Of a stretch of DNA of 64,000 nucleotides, positions 8,665 through 17,646 are shown one piece after another. A model generated the notes under the pieces. The model was not told the origin of the DNA, did not search any database, and saw nothing but the letters and a program-made list of their open reading frames with translations. Both the position numbers and the translations under genes were made by a program. The DNA comes from a filamentous cyanobacterium ESFC-1 (GTDB lineage Bacteria > Cyanobacteriota > Cyanobacteriia > Cyanobacteriales > Spirulinaceae). The DNA lies in NCBI GenBank assembly GCA_000380225.1, contig KB904821.1, positions 2,440,657 to 2,504,656 of the forward strand, in the 5' to 3' direction. Position 1 is the stretch's first letter; every line of letters begins with the position of its first letter.

Positions 8665-9672
8665 ATGAAACTAAGCAGCAAAAATCTAGGCGATCGCGTT
8701 GATACCCTTTACGATGCTATTGTTGTAGGTGGTGGTATGGGGGGTTTATCGGCCGCCATCTACTTAGCTCGTTACGGTCTCAAATGCCTGATTATCGAAA
8801 AAGGCCGCGGTCGCTCGGTGTGGATGCAGGATTTACGCAACTATGTCGGCCTCGACCCCGACACGCGGGGTAGCGCCATTGTCAATCACGGTACAAAGCA
8901 AGCGGTGGATTGGGGGGCAGACCATTTGCGGGGCTTTGTCGAAGAAGTCACCGACGAAGGGGATACCTTTGCAGTTAAAGTCAAAGTCGGTCGCAAAAAT
9001 AGCACTTATCCGGTTTTTCGCAGTAAATACCTGATTGCTGCATCGGGAGTCATGGACAAACTGCCCCAACTTGACGATATGCAGAATGTCTACGATTACG
9101 CAGGCTACACGCTGCACGTCTGCATGATTTGTGATGGCTTTGATATGTGGGATCAAAAAGCGGTACTGATTGCGGGAACGGAAGGCCAAATTAATGCCGC
9201 TTTTGTGGTCAATTGGTTTACCCCCTACATTACCGTCTTGACTCACGGCTTAGTCGAGGTCAGCAACGAAATGAAGCAAAAGCTGGCAGACCACGGCTAT
9301 CCCCTTTACGAGCAGAAAATCGCTAAATTCCACGGCGAAAATCATAAAATGTCTGGGGTTGAACTCGAAGACGGTACGATGATCGAAGCCACAACGGGTT
9401 TAGTGAATATGGGTTCGACTTACTACAACGATTACCTCAAAGGCATTGAAGGCTTAGAATGGGACGGCGAAAACTTGGTGACTCAGGGTTTAGCCCAAAC
9501 CACTCACGACCGCATTTTTGCCATTGGTGACCTCAAGAAAGGTTTAAACCAGGTTTCGATTGCTGTGGCGGATGGTACGATGGCAGCAACTCAGATTTGG
9601 CGCAATATTCGCCGCGCTAGTGAACCGCGTAAGTGGGAAGCTAATGTTAAGCAAAAAGCGATTGTGAATTAA
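8665..9672 (+). CDS. Thioredoxin reductase-like FAD-dependent disulfide oxidoreductase
   Basis: 335 residues with thioredoxin-reductase layout. The FAD-binding motif is VVGGGMGGLSAAIYLARYG (about 19-38), the redox-type CxxC is CMIC at 153-156, and the C-terminal FAD segment is FAIGDLKKGLNQVSIAVADG. The second nucleotide-binding site is degenerate: AGTEGQINAA replaces GxGxxA/G and there is no HRR-type NADPH 2'-phosphate motif. That suggests it does not use NADPH in the usual way. I recall a cyanobacterial group called diflavin-linked disulfide oxidoreductase (DDOR) with this property; assignment to it is inference. Position directly after a peroxiredoxin suggests a role in thiol redox supply. 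Confidence 0.75.
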   Translation: MKLSSKNLGDRVDTLYDAIVVGGGMGGLSAAIYLARYGLKCLIIEKGRGRSVWMQDLRNYVGLDPDTRGSAIVNHGTKQAVDWGADHLRGFVEEVTDEGDTFAVKVKVGRKNSTYPVFRSKYLIAASGVMDKLPQLDDMQNVYDYAGYTLHVCMICDGFDMWDQKAVLIAGTEGQINAAFVVNWFTPYITVLTHGLVEVSNEMKQKLADHGYPLYEQKIAKFHGENHKMSGVELEDGTMIEATTGLVNMGSTYYNDYLKGIEGLEWDGENLVTQGLAQTTHDRIFAIGDLKKGLNQVSIAVADGTMAATQIWRNIRRASEPRKWEANVKQKAIVN

Positions 9673-9813
9673 CCGTTGTCCGATTAAATCTGGAACCATT
9701 AACCCCGGTTTCTAGGGTCAAATTCTAACTGAATCGGAGGAGTAGATCGGCAACCGGGGTTCTCAATTTTCTCGATTTGAGCCGATATCTTTTGACAATC
9801 GCACCCATCACCC

Positions 9814-11319
9814 ATGCCGCGCCAGCCCATTTTAACCTTTGACCGGGGAACATTACTGCTTCATCCGCCACCGCGAGGCAAAGCCTGGATTGATTTTGCC
9901 ACCTGGGACGACCGCGTGGAGAAGTTTCGCGTTCCTGCGATGCAGTATCGTCAGTTAGTCGAAACTCTGCAAGCCGAAGGCATAGAGTTTATTGACGAAG
10001 CCAAAGCCTTTATTCCCCTCGACCTCAACCCTAGCCTCCAGATGCAGCCTTATCCGCACCAAGAGGAGGCGTTACAGGCTTGGAAACTGTCTGGACGCAA
10101 TGGGGTCGTGGTGCTGCCTACGGCGGCAGGAAAGACCTATTTGGCGCAACTGGCCATGGAGTCTACCCCCCGCAGTACCTTGATTTTAGTGCCGACTCTG
10201 GACTTGATGCACCAGTGGTATGCCCAACTCGAAGCGGCTTTTCCTGATGTGGAAATTGGGTTGTTGGGAGGGGGTTCTCGCGATCGCACTCCTATTTTAG
10301 TCGCCACTTATAATAGTGCGGCGATTAATGCCGAGAACTTAGGCGATCAATATGCCTTACTGATTTTTGATGAATGTCATCATCTGCCGACAGATTTCTT
10401 TCGCGTCATTGCCGAATACGCGATCGCCCCTTATCGTTTAGGATTAACCGCCACCCCCGAAAGATCAGACGGTTCTCATCGCGACTTAGAAGGCTTAATC
10501 GGTTCTGTCGTTTATCGCAAACGCCCCGAAGACCTCTCCGGTCAAGCCCTCGCGCAACACCAAGTTGTCCAGATTAAAGTTAAATTATCAGACAAGGAGC
10601 GATCGCGCTACGACCAAGCCGTACAAACCCGCAACAGCTTTCTGCGTCGCTCCAATATCTCCCTTTATAACCTCAACGGTTGGCAAGAATTTGTCAAAGC
10701 CTCCGCTTGTTCCGTTGCCGGTCGTCGGGCCATGTTAGCCCATCGCGAAGCCAAAGAAATCTCCCTGTGTACCGACGGTAAAATTAACGTCTTAACCGAC
10801 CTCATTACCCAACATTACCCCGAACGCACCCTTATCTTTACCAACGACAACGCCACCGTTTACCGCATCTCCCAAGACTTCCTGATTCCGGCAATCACCT
10901 ACCAAACCCCCGTCAAAGAACGCCACGACATCCTGCAACGCTTCAAAGCCGGAGAATATAAAGCCCTCGTCGCTTCCCACGTCCTCAACGAAGGGGTAGA
11001 CGTTCCCGACGCACGCATCGCCATTATCCTCTCTGGGACAGGTTCAGCCCGCGAATACGTCCAACGTCTCGGTCGTGTCCTCCGCAAAGGCTCAGACGGG
11101 CAGAAATTCGCCCTGCTGTACGAAGTCATCGCCGAAGACACCAGCGAGGAACGCACCTCCGAACGCCGTCGCAGTTCCCCCACCTCCGAACCCCGACAAC
11201 TGGAAATCCTACCCTCACAGTCTAAGCCCAAAAAATACGGCACAAAACGCCCCTCGATTCCCAAAGCCGCCGAATCCCGCCCAAAATGGCCCAATAAACC
11301 CAAAAAGCCCAAGCGTTGA
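9814..11319 (+). CDS. SF2 DEAD/DEAH-box helicase, XPB-like
   Basis: 501 residues. After an N-terminal domain of about 70 residues come the helicase motifs: Q-like PYPHQEEALQAW, motif I LPTAAGKTYLA, motif II DECHH, motif III GLTATPER, motif V SHVLNEGVDVPDA and motif VI VQRLGRVLRKG. The order and DECH box match bacterial XPB/RadD-like DNA helicases involved in repair or recombination. The tail (about 455-501) is basic and Pro/Lys rich and looks disordered. A monocistronic arrangement is likely. The exact DNA substrate is not known. Confidence 0.87.
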   Translation: MPRQPILTFDRGTLLLHPPPRGKAWIDFATWDDRVEKFRVPAMQYRQLVETLQAEGIEFIDEAKAFIPLDLNPSLQMQPYPHQEEALQAWKLSGRNGVVVLPTAAGKTYLAQLAMESTPRSTLILVPTLDLMHQWYAQLEAAFPDVEIGLLGGGSRDRTPILVATYNSAAINAENLGDQYALLIFDECHHLPTDFFRVIAEYAIAPYRLGLTATPERSDGSHRDLEGLIGSVVYRKRPEDLSGQALAQHQVVQIKVKLSDKERSRYDQAVQTRNSFLRRSNISLYNLNGWQEFVKASACSVAGRRAMLAHREAKEISLCTDGKINVLTDLITQHYPERTLIFTNDNATVYRISQDFLIPAITYQTPVKERHDILQRFKAGEYKALVASHVLNEGVDVPDARIAIILSGTGSAREYVQRLGRVLRKGSDGQKFALLYEVIAEDTSEERTSERRRSSPTSEPRQLEILPSQSKPKKYGTKRPSIPKAAESRPKWPNKPKKPKR

Positions 11320-11373
11320 ACTGATTGATACAGTGCTAAATTGTACAGGCAATCTCAAAAAAGAGAAGTAACG

Positions 11374-11982
11374 ATGATTCAAACCAATCTGAAACCCTTA
11401 AATGTTGAAGAGTTCATCGCGCAATATGGCGACCAAGATCGGTATGAACTAATTGATGGAGAGTTAATCGACTTGGAACCCACAGGTTTACATGAACAGG
11501 TCATTGGTTTTGTAGCGCGAAAGCTTAATGTTGAAATAGATCGCCTCAATTTGCCTTACTTTATCCCTCATCGTTGCTTGATTCAGGTATCAGATGATAC
11601 AGCATTTCGCCCGGATGTCATTGTCTTAGACAAAACTCAACTAATCCATGAACCCCGTTGGCAACAGCAACCCATCATTACATCCAGTATTGCTATTAAA
11701 TTGATTGCTGAAGTTGTTAGCACTAATTGGCAAAATGATTATGCTCGCAAAGCAGAAGACTATGCCATTTTGGGAGTACCGGAATATTGGATTACTGATT
11801 ATCTTGGATTAGGTGGGAGAGATTATATTGGTAAACCCAAACAACCTACACTTACGGTATGTCAGTTAGTAGGTGATACATACAAAAAACGCCTATTTCG
11901 CCAAGGTGACACTCTAACCTCTGCCACATTTCCCGATTTACGACTCCAAGCAGAAGCTATCTTTGCTGCTGGACAATTGTAG
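11374..11982 (+). CDS. Uma2-family endonuclease-like protein
   Basis: 202 residues from the ATG at 11374, chosen because AAGAGAAG lies 5-12 nt before it; an upstream TTG at 11341 lacks such a signal. Core features: FIAQYGDQDRYELIDGELI, then FRPDVIVLD, LIAEVVSTNWQND and DYAILGVPEYWITDYLG, the usual Uma2 nuclease-fold sequence with Asp/Glu and the following Lys-containing helix. Function in the cell is unknown for the family. It follows the helicase gene by 54 nt and could be co-transcribed with it. Confidence 0.85.
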   Translation: MIQTNLKPLNVEEFIAQYGDQDRYELIDGELIDLEPTGLHEQVIGFVARKLNVEIDRLNLPYFIPHRCLIQVSDDTAFRPDVIVLDKTQLIHEPRWQQQPIITSSIAIKLIAEVVSTNWQNDYARKAEDYAILGVPEYWITDYLGLGGRDYIGKPKQPTLTVCQLVGDTYKKRLFRQGDTLTSATFPDLRLQAEAIFAAGQL

Positions 11983-12020
11983 GAGATTAAACCGATTCGG
12001 ATTGAATTCAAAGTTATTTT

Positions 12021-12135
12021 AATCTCGTTCCTTGGTTCCACCAAGGGACGCACCAAACGAAGCTCCGCCTCGATTTTACAATAGATATACTATTAAGAAA
12101 AACCTAGAGACGAGTTTACTTCTCAAATGAAAATA
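12021..12135. repeat. 115-bp direct repeat, copy 1
   Basis: Matches 13195-13309 with 5 mismatches and no gap. It contains the small hairpins CCTTGG-TTCCA-CCAAGG and, in copy 2, GAGG-CTCCG-CCTC. Copies 1 and 2 bracket the DUF2887 gene. Confidence 0.9.
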
Positions 12136-12174
12136 CTATAGTTAGAGAGAATTGCGATTTTCAGAGCATTAACC

Positions 12175-12993
12175 ATGAAAACTGATTCTTTACTTTACCG
12201 TTTTTTCAAAACTGCTCCTTCAATTTTCTTCAAACTAATTAATCGACCGGAGTTGCAGGGATATAAGTTTGAATCCGTCGAAGTCAAGCAAACGGCTCAT
12301 CGTATTGATGGTGTATTTTTACCCCCAGAAAATGCTCCAGAGAGTCCGATTTTTTTTTCAGAGTTTCAGTTCCAAAACGACCCTTTAATCTATCACCGAC
12401 TCTTTGCTGAGATTTTCATGTATTTAGAACAAAATCCCGATTTCGCCGATTGGCAAGCAGTCGTGATTTTCCCTCGTCGTTCCTTAGAACCGACAGATAC
12501 TAACTATTACCGTGCTTTACTGAATTGTCCTCAAGTGCAACGTTTTTACTTGGACGAATTGAGCGAGTCAGAAGGTTTACCCGTAAGTTTAAGATTGCTC
12601 CAACTCATTGTCACGCCGCCTCGGACAGTGGTTAATACCGCCAAGCAGTTAATTACGCAAGCAGAAACGAATACCGATCTAGAACCCGCGTTAATATTAG
12701 AATTAGCCATTACTACGATGGTGTACAAATTTCCCCAGTTAAGTCGAGAGGAGATTATCAAAATGTTAGAAATTGCTTCAGAAGCACAGCAAACTCGCTT
12801 TTACCAAGAAGCTAGAGAAGAAGGACAAAGAAACCTGATTCTCCGTTTATTAAATCGCCGTTTTGACTCGATTCCTGCCGAAACGCGATCGCGCCTCGAA
12901 ACCCTTAATTCTACACAGTTAGAAGCCCTCGCAGAAGCTTTATTTGACTTTACTTCTATTGAAGATTTACAACAATGGTTACAAAACTTATAA
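12175..12993 (+). CDS. Rpn-family (DUF2887/DUF4351) recombination-promoting nuclease-like protein
   Basis: 272 residues. The N-terminal half (MKTDSLLYRFFKTAPSIFF, RIDGVFLPP, FFSEFQFQNDPLIYHRLFAE) is a DUF2887/Rpn-type PD-(D/E)XK nuclease domain with D, E and Q-x-Q-type core residues. The C-terminal part (LILRLLNRRFDSIPAETRSRLETL) is DUF4351. E. coli Rpn relatives are DNA nucleases that promote RecA-independent recombination; the cyanobacterial ones are mostly uncharacterised. The gene lies alone between two 115-bp direct repeats. Confidence 0.82.
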   Translation: MKTDSLLYRFFKTAPSIFFKLINRPELQGYKFESVEVKQTAHRIDGVFLPPENAPESPIFFSEFQFQNDPLIYHRLFAEIFMYLEQNPDFADWQAVVIFPRRSLEPTDTNYYRALLNCPQVQRFYLDELSESEGLPVSLRLLQLIVTPPRTVVNTAKQLITQAETNTDLEPALILELAITTMVYKFPQLSREEIIKMLEIASEAQQTRFYQEAREEGQRNLILRLLNRRFDSIPAETRSRLETLNSTQLEALAEALFDFTSIEDLQQWLQNL

Positions 12994-13146
12994 AAATATC
13001 TCAAATCTCATTAATCTTGTTTAAAAACCAACTCTAGAACAGATAGGGTAGGCAATGCCAGCCGGAGTCAAGGTGCTAGACTTCGCCATGGTCTTACTGA
13101 TTGAGAGGGGGGAGAGGGGGTTTTTGGGGCAATCGGCAATCGGGGT

Positions 13147-13169
13147 GTAGGGGCGGGGTTTCCCCGTCC
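13147..13169. repeat. GTAGGGGCGGGG palindromic repeat
   Basis: GTAGGGGCGGGG-TTT-CCCCGTCC forms a strong hairpin. The same unit or close variants occur at 27980-28002, 38204-38227 (opposite orientation), 39520-39543 and 61377-61399, usually beside heptamer arrays. Confidence 0.7.
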
Positions 13170-13194
13170 AGAGGGGGAAGAAAAAACTGTGCTT

Positions 13195-13309
13195 AATCTC
13201 GTTCCTTGGTTCTACCAAGGGACGCACCAAACGAGGCTCCGCCTCGATTTTATAATAGATATACTATTAAGAAAAACATAGAGGCGAGTTTACTTCTCAA
13301 ATGAAAATA
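13195..13309. repeat. 115-bp direct repeat, copy 2
   Basis: Second copy of the element at 12021-12135, same orientation, about 96 percent identical by eye count. It lies after the DUF2887 gene and before the guaB3 terminator. Confidence 0.9.
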
Positions 13310-13343
13310 TAATATTTACAACTCCCAACAGAATCTATTAATC

Positions 13344-13378
13344 AAAAAAAGTGTGAGGTCAAATCGACCCCACACTTT
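13344..13378 (-). terminator. Rho-independent terminator of guaB3
   Basis: On the minus strand a 13-bp stem with one mismatch (AAAGTGTGGGGTC / GACCTCACACTTT, 5-nt loop) runs into seven Ts. It lies 22 nt after the guaB3 stop codon. Confidence 0.8.
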
Positions 13379-13399
13379 ACAACAAAACCAAAATTAAAA

Positions 13400-14563
13400 C
13401 TATTTACCCATACCCAACTGTTGAGCTTTTTGGTAAACCTTACCCTCAGTCAGCAACGACGGTGCAATCACCACTTCAACCTGTTGCATTTCCTTGAGGT
13501 CTTTTGCCCCCAAAGTTCCCATACTGGTTGTAAGCGCACCGAGTAAATTATGAGTTCCATCGTCAAGTTTTGCCGGGCCCACCAGGATTTCCTTAATCGT
13601 TCCGGTTGTCCCCACATTAATGCGAGTACCGCGAGGCAATACCGGACTCGGCGTAGCCATACCCCAGTGAAAATCACCCCCAGGGGCTTCAGCAGCGCGG
13701 GCAATGGGCGACCCAATCATCACCGCATCAGCCCCGCAAGCAATACATTTACAAATATCGCCCCCAGTCACAATGCCGCCATCGGCGATAATGGGGATAT
13801 ATTTACCCGTTTCGCGCTGAAAATCGTCACGGGCGGCGGCACAGTCAGCCGTAGCGGTGGCTTGCGGTACGCCAACCCCTAAGACACCGCGAGAGGTACA
13901 GGCAGCCCCCGGCCCAATCCCCACCATTACGGCGGCAGCCCCGGCTTGCATCAGCTTCAGGGCGACATCATAGGTAACGCAATTCCCCAAAGCCACAGGC
14001 ATGGGCATTTCTTGGCAGAATTGCGCTAAATCCAAGGGGGTTACGCCTTCGGGGGAGAGGTGGGAGGTAGAGACGACGGTGGCTTGGACAAATACTAAGT
14101 CCGCTTGGGCTTCAGCAACAGTTTTGCCGAATTTAGAAGCCCCCAGAGGAGTCAGACTCACCGCAGCAATGCCACCTTGGTCTTTGATTTCTTTAATACG
14201 TTGTTGAATGAGTCCGGCTTTGATGGGTTCGGCATAAAGTTCTTGCATCAAACCGACAAATTCTTGTTTGCCCACGGACATAATGCGTTCTAAGAGGGGT
14301 TGCGGGTCTTCGTAACGGGTTTGGATGCCTTCGAGGTTTAGCACCCCCATTGCCCCTAATTCCGACAGTAAAGTTGCCATGCGGACATCTACCACCCCAT
14401 CCATCGCACTAGCAATAATGGGGATGTTGCGTTCGATGCCGCCAATTTGCCAGCCTGTATCGGCTAAACTGGGGTCTACTGTGTTTGGCCCGGGGACAAG
14501 GGCAATTTCATCGATTCCGTAAGCGCGTCTTGCGGTTTTACCGCGACCAATTTGAATATCCAC
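13400..14563 (-). CDS. guaB3: GuaB3-type IMP dehydrogenase-family protein
   Basis: 387 residues, TIM-barrel IMPDH/GMPR family without the CBS domains of classical GuaB. Seen: the opening [32 protein letters not shown], the catalytic-loop cysteine in [39 protein letters not shown] and the [12 protein letters not shown] flap. Members of the GuaB3 group in cyanobacteria and actinobacteria are annotated as IMPDH-like; the precise reaction (IMP oxidation or another) is not settled by sequence. Monocistronic with its own terminator. Confidence 0.88.
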   Translation of the reverse strand: MDIQIGRGKTARRAYGIDEIALVPGPNTVDPSLADTGWQIGGIERNIPIIASAMDGVVDVRMATLLSELGAMGVLNLEGIQTRYEDPQPLLERIMSVGKQEFVGLMQELYAEPIKAGLIQQRIKEIKDQGGIAAVSLTPLGASKFGKTVAEAQADLVFVQATVVSTSHLSPEGVTPLDLAQFCQEMPMPVALGNCVTYDVALKLMQAGAAAVMVGIGPGAACTSRGVLGVGVPQATATADCAAARDDFQRETGKYIPIIADGGIVTGGDICKCIACGADAVMIGSPIARAAEAPGGDFHWGMATPSPVLPRGTRINVGTTGTIKEILVGPAKLDDGTHNLLGALTTSMGTLGAKDLKEMQQVEVVIAPSLLTEGKVYQKAQQLGMGK

Positions 14564-14692
14564 TTGTGTATTTTCGTTCCCAAAGCTATTAGGTTAGGCT
14601 ATCAAATTTTTTCCTTTTGTGGGGATAGTGTAGCGAAAGTTACGGACAATAGAGAATTTATCCTGAGTTCTTCTAGAAATGTCTCTTGAAAT

Positions 14693-15247
14693 CTAACGCT
14701 TGCCAATGCTGTTTTTAAAGCCGTCTCGTCCCATCAATCGCTTGATATAATCCCCCACGGCTTGATATTCGCTAATATCTAATCTCAGCATGAGTTGGGT
14801 ATAAATTAAAAGCGACCCAACGGCGACATCGACAACGGTAAATTCTTCCCCCATGAGAAAGGGCTGTTTGTTTAATATTTCGTTGAGAGGAGTTAGGAGT
14901 TTGGGCTTTTCTTTTTCCCGACTGTCTGCGATAAATAAGCCCGGCCCTAAAGTTGCATTGGCAAAAACAATCCATTGATTGATAACAGAGCGTTTTTCGA
15001 GGGATGCCTCTATTTCGCCGTGTTTTTCGGCTAAATACAGCAAAATTGCCCCAGATTCCCACAGAGTAAAGTCACCCTCGACAATTGCGGGTAGTTTGCC
15101 CATGGGATTGATTTTTAAATATTCCGGTTGACGGTGTTCTCCTGCTTGCATATCCAGCATGACAAATTTGTATGGAATTTGCTTTTCTTCGAGATACCAT
15201 TGCACAATTGAGGCGCGAGTTCGTTGACCGCCGTAGAGTTTCAACAT
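14693..15247 (-). CDS. Glutathione S-transferase family protein
   Basis: 184 residues. The N-terminal thioredoxin-fold domain (MLKLYGGQRTRASIVQWYLEE, NPMGKLPAIVEGDFTLWESGAILLYLAEKHG) has the cis-Pro in KLPA and the ES pair that binds glutathione. The alpha-helical C-terminal domain (FLMGEEFTVVDVAVGSLL) has the N-capping FTVVD motif. Likely cytosolic detoxification or redox function; the substrate is unknown. A TATAAT-like -10 lies about 30 nt upstream on the minus strand. Confidence 0.87.
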   Translation of the reverse strand: MLKLYGGQRTRASIVQWYLEEKQIPYKFVMLDMQAGEHRQPEYLKINPMGKLPAIVEGDFTLWESGAILLYLAEKHGEIEASLEKRSVINQWIVFANATLGPGLFIADSREKEKPKLLTPLNEILNKQPFLMGEEFTVVDVAVGSLLIYTQLMLRLDISEYQAVGDYIKRLMGRDGFKNSIGKR

Positions 15248-15294
15248 GATTTTTTCCTGTGAAAGGGATAGTCTTTTTATTATACTGGCGGTTG

Positions 15295-15477
15295 TCAGTT
15301 TGCTAGTTCGGGTAAGAAGTTTATGTCCATGTAATATTGTTTATAGTTACTGGGATTGAGGTAAACTTTGATTTCGCGATCGCATACAAATTCTTCGGGG
15401 TCGAACCAAATATTTTCAAAAGTGAAAATATAAACTTTGTTGTCGATTTTAAAAACCTTATTTCCGTTCGAGCCAGA
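15295..15477 (-). pseudogene. Possible gene remnant of about 60 codons without start
   Basis: Between the GST and kinase genes the minus strand holds a 60-codon open frame with a strikingly protein-like sequence (KVFKIDNKVYIFTFENIWF, PEEFVCDREIKVYLNP, QYYMDINFLPELAN) but no ATG/GTG/TTG near its beginning. It overlaps the end of the kinase gene by 20 nt in a different frame. It may be the tail of a lost or frameshifted gene, or chance. Family not recognised. Confidence 0.3.
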
Positions 15478-17131
15478 TTAAAATCGGGATAACAATATGA
15501 TAGCTAATTCCCAGCGCGATCGCCCAAGTGATTGCCAAACCACTACAAAAAATTAGGGCAATCCCAAAGCGGTCAAAAGCTAATAAATTCGCAAGCCATA
15601 AAGGAGACATCCCCCCACCATAAATGATGCCTAAAACCGCTAATCCCGTTCCGAAGGCGGCAAATAAAGCATGGAATAAAATATAGCTGCGAATCCCCAA
15701 ACCTAAAACTAAAATCGTTCCCGAAGCCAGTAACAAAGCAATAAAATTTTCCACTATGCCATAGGGTAATTCTTGCCAAAATAACCAGCCAATAGTATAA
15801 CCAAATGCTCCAGTTAAACTCGCAAATAAAGACTGTTTGCGCTGACCAAAACCCCCCGCCCTCGATAAGCCCCAACCTGTTCCTAATCCTGCTAAAGCAA
15901 AGAGTAAAATCTGATGATCTACCGTGACTTCAATTCCTGATAAAATCTGCGGTAAATAGTAAGAAATACTCTGGGCAAAAAGATCGCCTATCGGAGTCCA
16001 GTAAGCTAAAACAAAGCCTAAACTCGCGCCCATTGCCGCCCCTACGCCACTACTGAGAACTTCCCAGGTTGTATCAACCGTTGCTTCTATTAATTGACTG
16101 CCAATTTTGAGAGTAAAATAAAAGCCTTTGAGTAGAATAGCACTGGTTTTCCCAGATAATTTCAAAACATTTTGCCATTGAGATTGAGAAATTCGACTAA
16201 TAATTTGAGTTGGCGTTCCCGTGGTGAGGGGTAACGGTTTTCCTAAAAGTAATGCCAGTTCTTGTTTTAAATCTTGGGCAACTTGAGGTCGCTTTTTAAT
16301 ATCTAGTTGCACCATACGGTCAATTAATTGCGCGAATTTCGGGTTAACTTGAGTGTAACCTTGCCAGTTTAATTGACCCGTATGCACATCTTCTAAATCT
16401 GGGGGATATCTCCCAGTCAGAAGATGAATGGCTGTGCGTCCGAGGGCATAAATATCCGTTGCTGGTTCAACAAACGACCCGGCAATTTGTTCGGGGGGAC
16501 TGTAACCCGAAGAAAACAAACGAGTGGAACTATCTACAGAGTCCAGTTGTTTTGCTCCCCCAAAGTCAATTAAAACCAATTGTTTTTGAGGTAAACTTTC
16601 TCGCAACATTAAATTAGACGGTTTAATGTCTCGATGAATAATAAAATGTTGGTGTAAGGTTTCGAGAATATCTGCGGCTTGATACAACCAATCCAGTACC
16701 AATGCTTCGGGACAACCTTGAGGATATTGATTTAATAAAATGTCTTCGAGGGTTTGACCATTGATTTGTTCCATCACCAAACAAAACAAGGTTTTTTCAG
16801 GGGTTTGGACTTGAAAAAAGCTGTTGGGTTCGACTTGCGGCACACCCCGATGGCGTACAGTGGTTAAAACGCTGGCTTCTTGTTCAAAAAGTTGCAGGGC
16901 TTTGTCTGAAGCAATGGTGAGAATTTTTAAGACTTTTTCTTGCTGAGTTTGGCTGTCCCAAACAATATAAATGACTGCGAATCCTCCTGTCCCCAATCGT
17001 TGACGAGGAGTATAGCGATTTTGCAGTTGTAAAGATGTCCCGCAACGCTGACAAAATTTGTGATGTCCGGGTTGAGGATAGGGTTTAGGACAGTCAGGAT
17101 TGACGCAGTGTAGCGGGACAGATGAAGCCAT
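15458..17131 (-). CDS. Serine/threonine protein kinase with N-terminal 4-Cys zinc ribbon
   Basis: 557 residues. A zinc-ribbon-like motif uses Cys9, Cys14, Cys27 and Cys30. The Hanks-type kinase domain follows: GTGGFA (47-52), Lys69, HRDIKPSN (166-173), IDFGGAK with DFG at 189-191, and the SSGYSPPEQ activation segment. After about residue 310 come several hydrophobic stretches (about 340-557), so the protein is membrane-anchored by a C-terminal multi-pass region. 4-Cys kinases of this type are a known cyanobacterial class; targets are unknown. The start codon abuts a heptamer repeat array. Confidence 0.9.
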   Translation of the reverse strand: MASSVPLHCVNPDCPKPYPQPGHHKFCQRCGTSLQLQNRYTPRQRLGTGGFAVIYIVWDSQTQQEKVLKILTIASDKALQLFEQEASVLTTVRHRGVPQVEPNSFFQVQTPEKTLFCLVMEQINGQTLEDILLNQYPQGCPEALVLDWLYQAADILETLHQHFIIHRDIKPSNLMLRESLPQKQLVLIDFGGAKQLDSVDSSTRLFSSGYSPPEQIAGSFVEPATDIYALGRTAIHLLTGRYPPDLEDVHTGQLNWQGYTQVNPKFAQLIDRMVQLDIKKRPQVAQDLKQELALLLGKPLPLTTGTPTQIISRISQSQWQNVLKLSGKTSAILLKGFYFTLKIGSQLIEATVDTTWEVLSSGVGAAMGASLGFVLAYWTPIGDLFAQSISYYLPQILSGIEVTVDHQILLFALAGLGTGWGLSRAGGFGQRKQSLFASLTGAFGYTIGWLFWQELPYGIVENFIALLLASGTILVLGLGIRSYILFHALFAAFGTGLAVLGIIYGGGMSPLWLANLLAFDRFGIALIFCSGLAITWAIALGISYHIVIPILIWLERK

Positions 17132-17203
17132 TTTTGTTGTTGGTTGTTGGTTGTTGGTTGTTGGTTGTTTGTTGCTGGTTATTGGTTATTGGTTGTTGGT
17201 TAT
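17132..17203. repeat. Heptamer (STRR) array TTGGTTG/TTGGTTA
   Basis: About ten tandem 7-bp units, ACCAACA/ACCAATA on the complementary strand, lying immediately upstream of the kinase gene. Confidence 0.9.
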
Positions 17204-17359
17204 AGTCATTCCAATTAAGTTCCGCACATTAACTTAATTTGTTCAGTCCGTGACAACGGACTTTGTTACATTGGTTCCCCGGATTTTAATCCGAGGGCTC
17301 CGAATCACGGTTTTTATTTAGAATTACTATATTGGTAATTTCTTCCCCCTCTCCCCAAT

Positions 17360-17478
17360 GCCTACTGCCTAAGACCTACTGCCCCAAAAAACTGATGACT
17401 GATAACTGTAAAGCCGACTGCCCAAACAACTGATGACTGATGACTGTTGACTGATGACTGAAGAAACTGCCTAAGAAA
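17360..17478. repeat. Mixed heptamer array ACTGCCT / ACTGATG
   Basis: Interrupted tandem heptamers ACTGCCT, ACTGCCC, ACTGATG, ACTGATA, ACTGTTG. Same AC-N5 pattern as the other arrays in the window. It ends just before the aroF leader promoter. Confidence 0.8.
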
Positions 17479-17481
17479 AGC

Positions 17482-17510
17482 TTGACACCAGATGTTACCC
17501 ATGCTACCGT
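17482..17510 (+). promoter_or_regulatory. Promoter of the DAHP synthase leader region
   Basis: A perfect -35 TTGACA (17482-17487), a 17-bp spacer and an extended -10 (TG-C-TACCGT, 17502-17510). Transcription would begin near 17517, about 36 nt before leader peptide 1. Confidence 0.5.
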
Positions 17511-17552
17511 TTCTATTATCAACTTGGAATTTTTCTAATTTCATACCGTTTC

Positions 17553-17612
17553 ATGTACAGCAGCAAGTCCAACTTTCATTTTTGGTGGTTTACCACGGTT
17601 CGCCGGGGGTGA
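17553..17612 (+). CDS. Aromatic leader peptide 1 (attenuator control ORF)
   Basis: A 19-codon ORF, MYSSKSNFHFWWFTTVRRG, ending in TGA. Six of 19 residues are aromatic, with a cluster Phe-His-Phe-Trp-Trp-Phe at residues 8-13 (two adjacent TGG codons at 17583-17588). It lies at the start of the predicted DAHP synthase transcript. The end of the ORF overlaps the 5' strand of an antiterminator hairpin, and an intrinsic terminator follows. This is the classical layout of a ribosome-stalling attenuator such as trpL or pheL. No clear Shine-Dalgarno sequence is visible, which is common in cyanobacteria. It is too short for routine gene finders. Confidence 0.75.
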   Translation: MYSSKSNFHFWWFTTVRRG

Positions 17613-17646
17613 ATCCAGTTGTTGCTGGCAACCCGAAGGCGAACCG
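17596..17646 (+). promoter_or_regulatory. Antiterminator hairpin 1
   Basis: Perfect 9-bp stem CGGTTCGCC (17596-17604) with GGCGAACCG (17638-17646), extended inside by GGGT/ACCC and CCAG/CTGG with a TTGTTG loop. Its 3' strand shares AACCG with the terminator 5' arm, so the two structures exclude each other. Its 5' strand lies within the last codons of leader peptide 1, where a ribosome reaching the stop codon would cover it. Confidence 0.7.
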
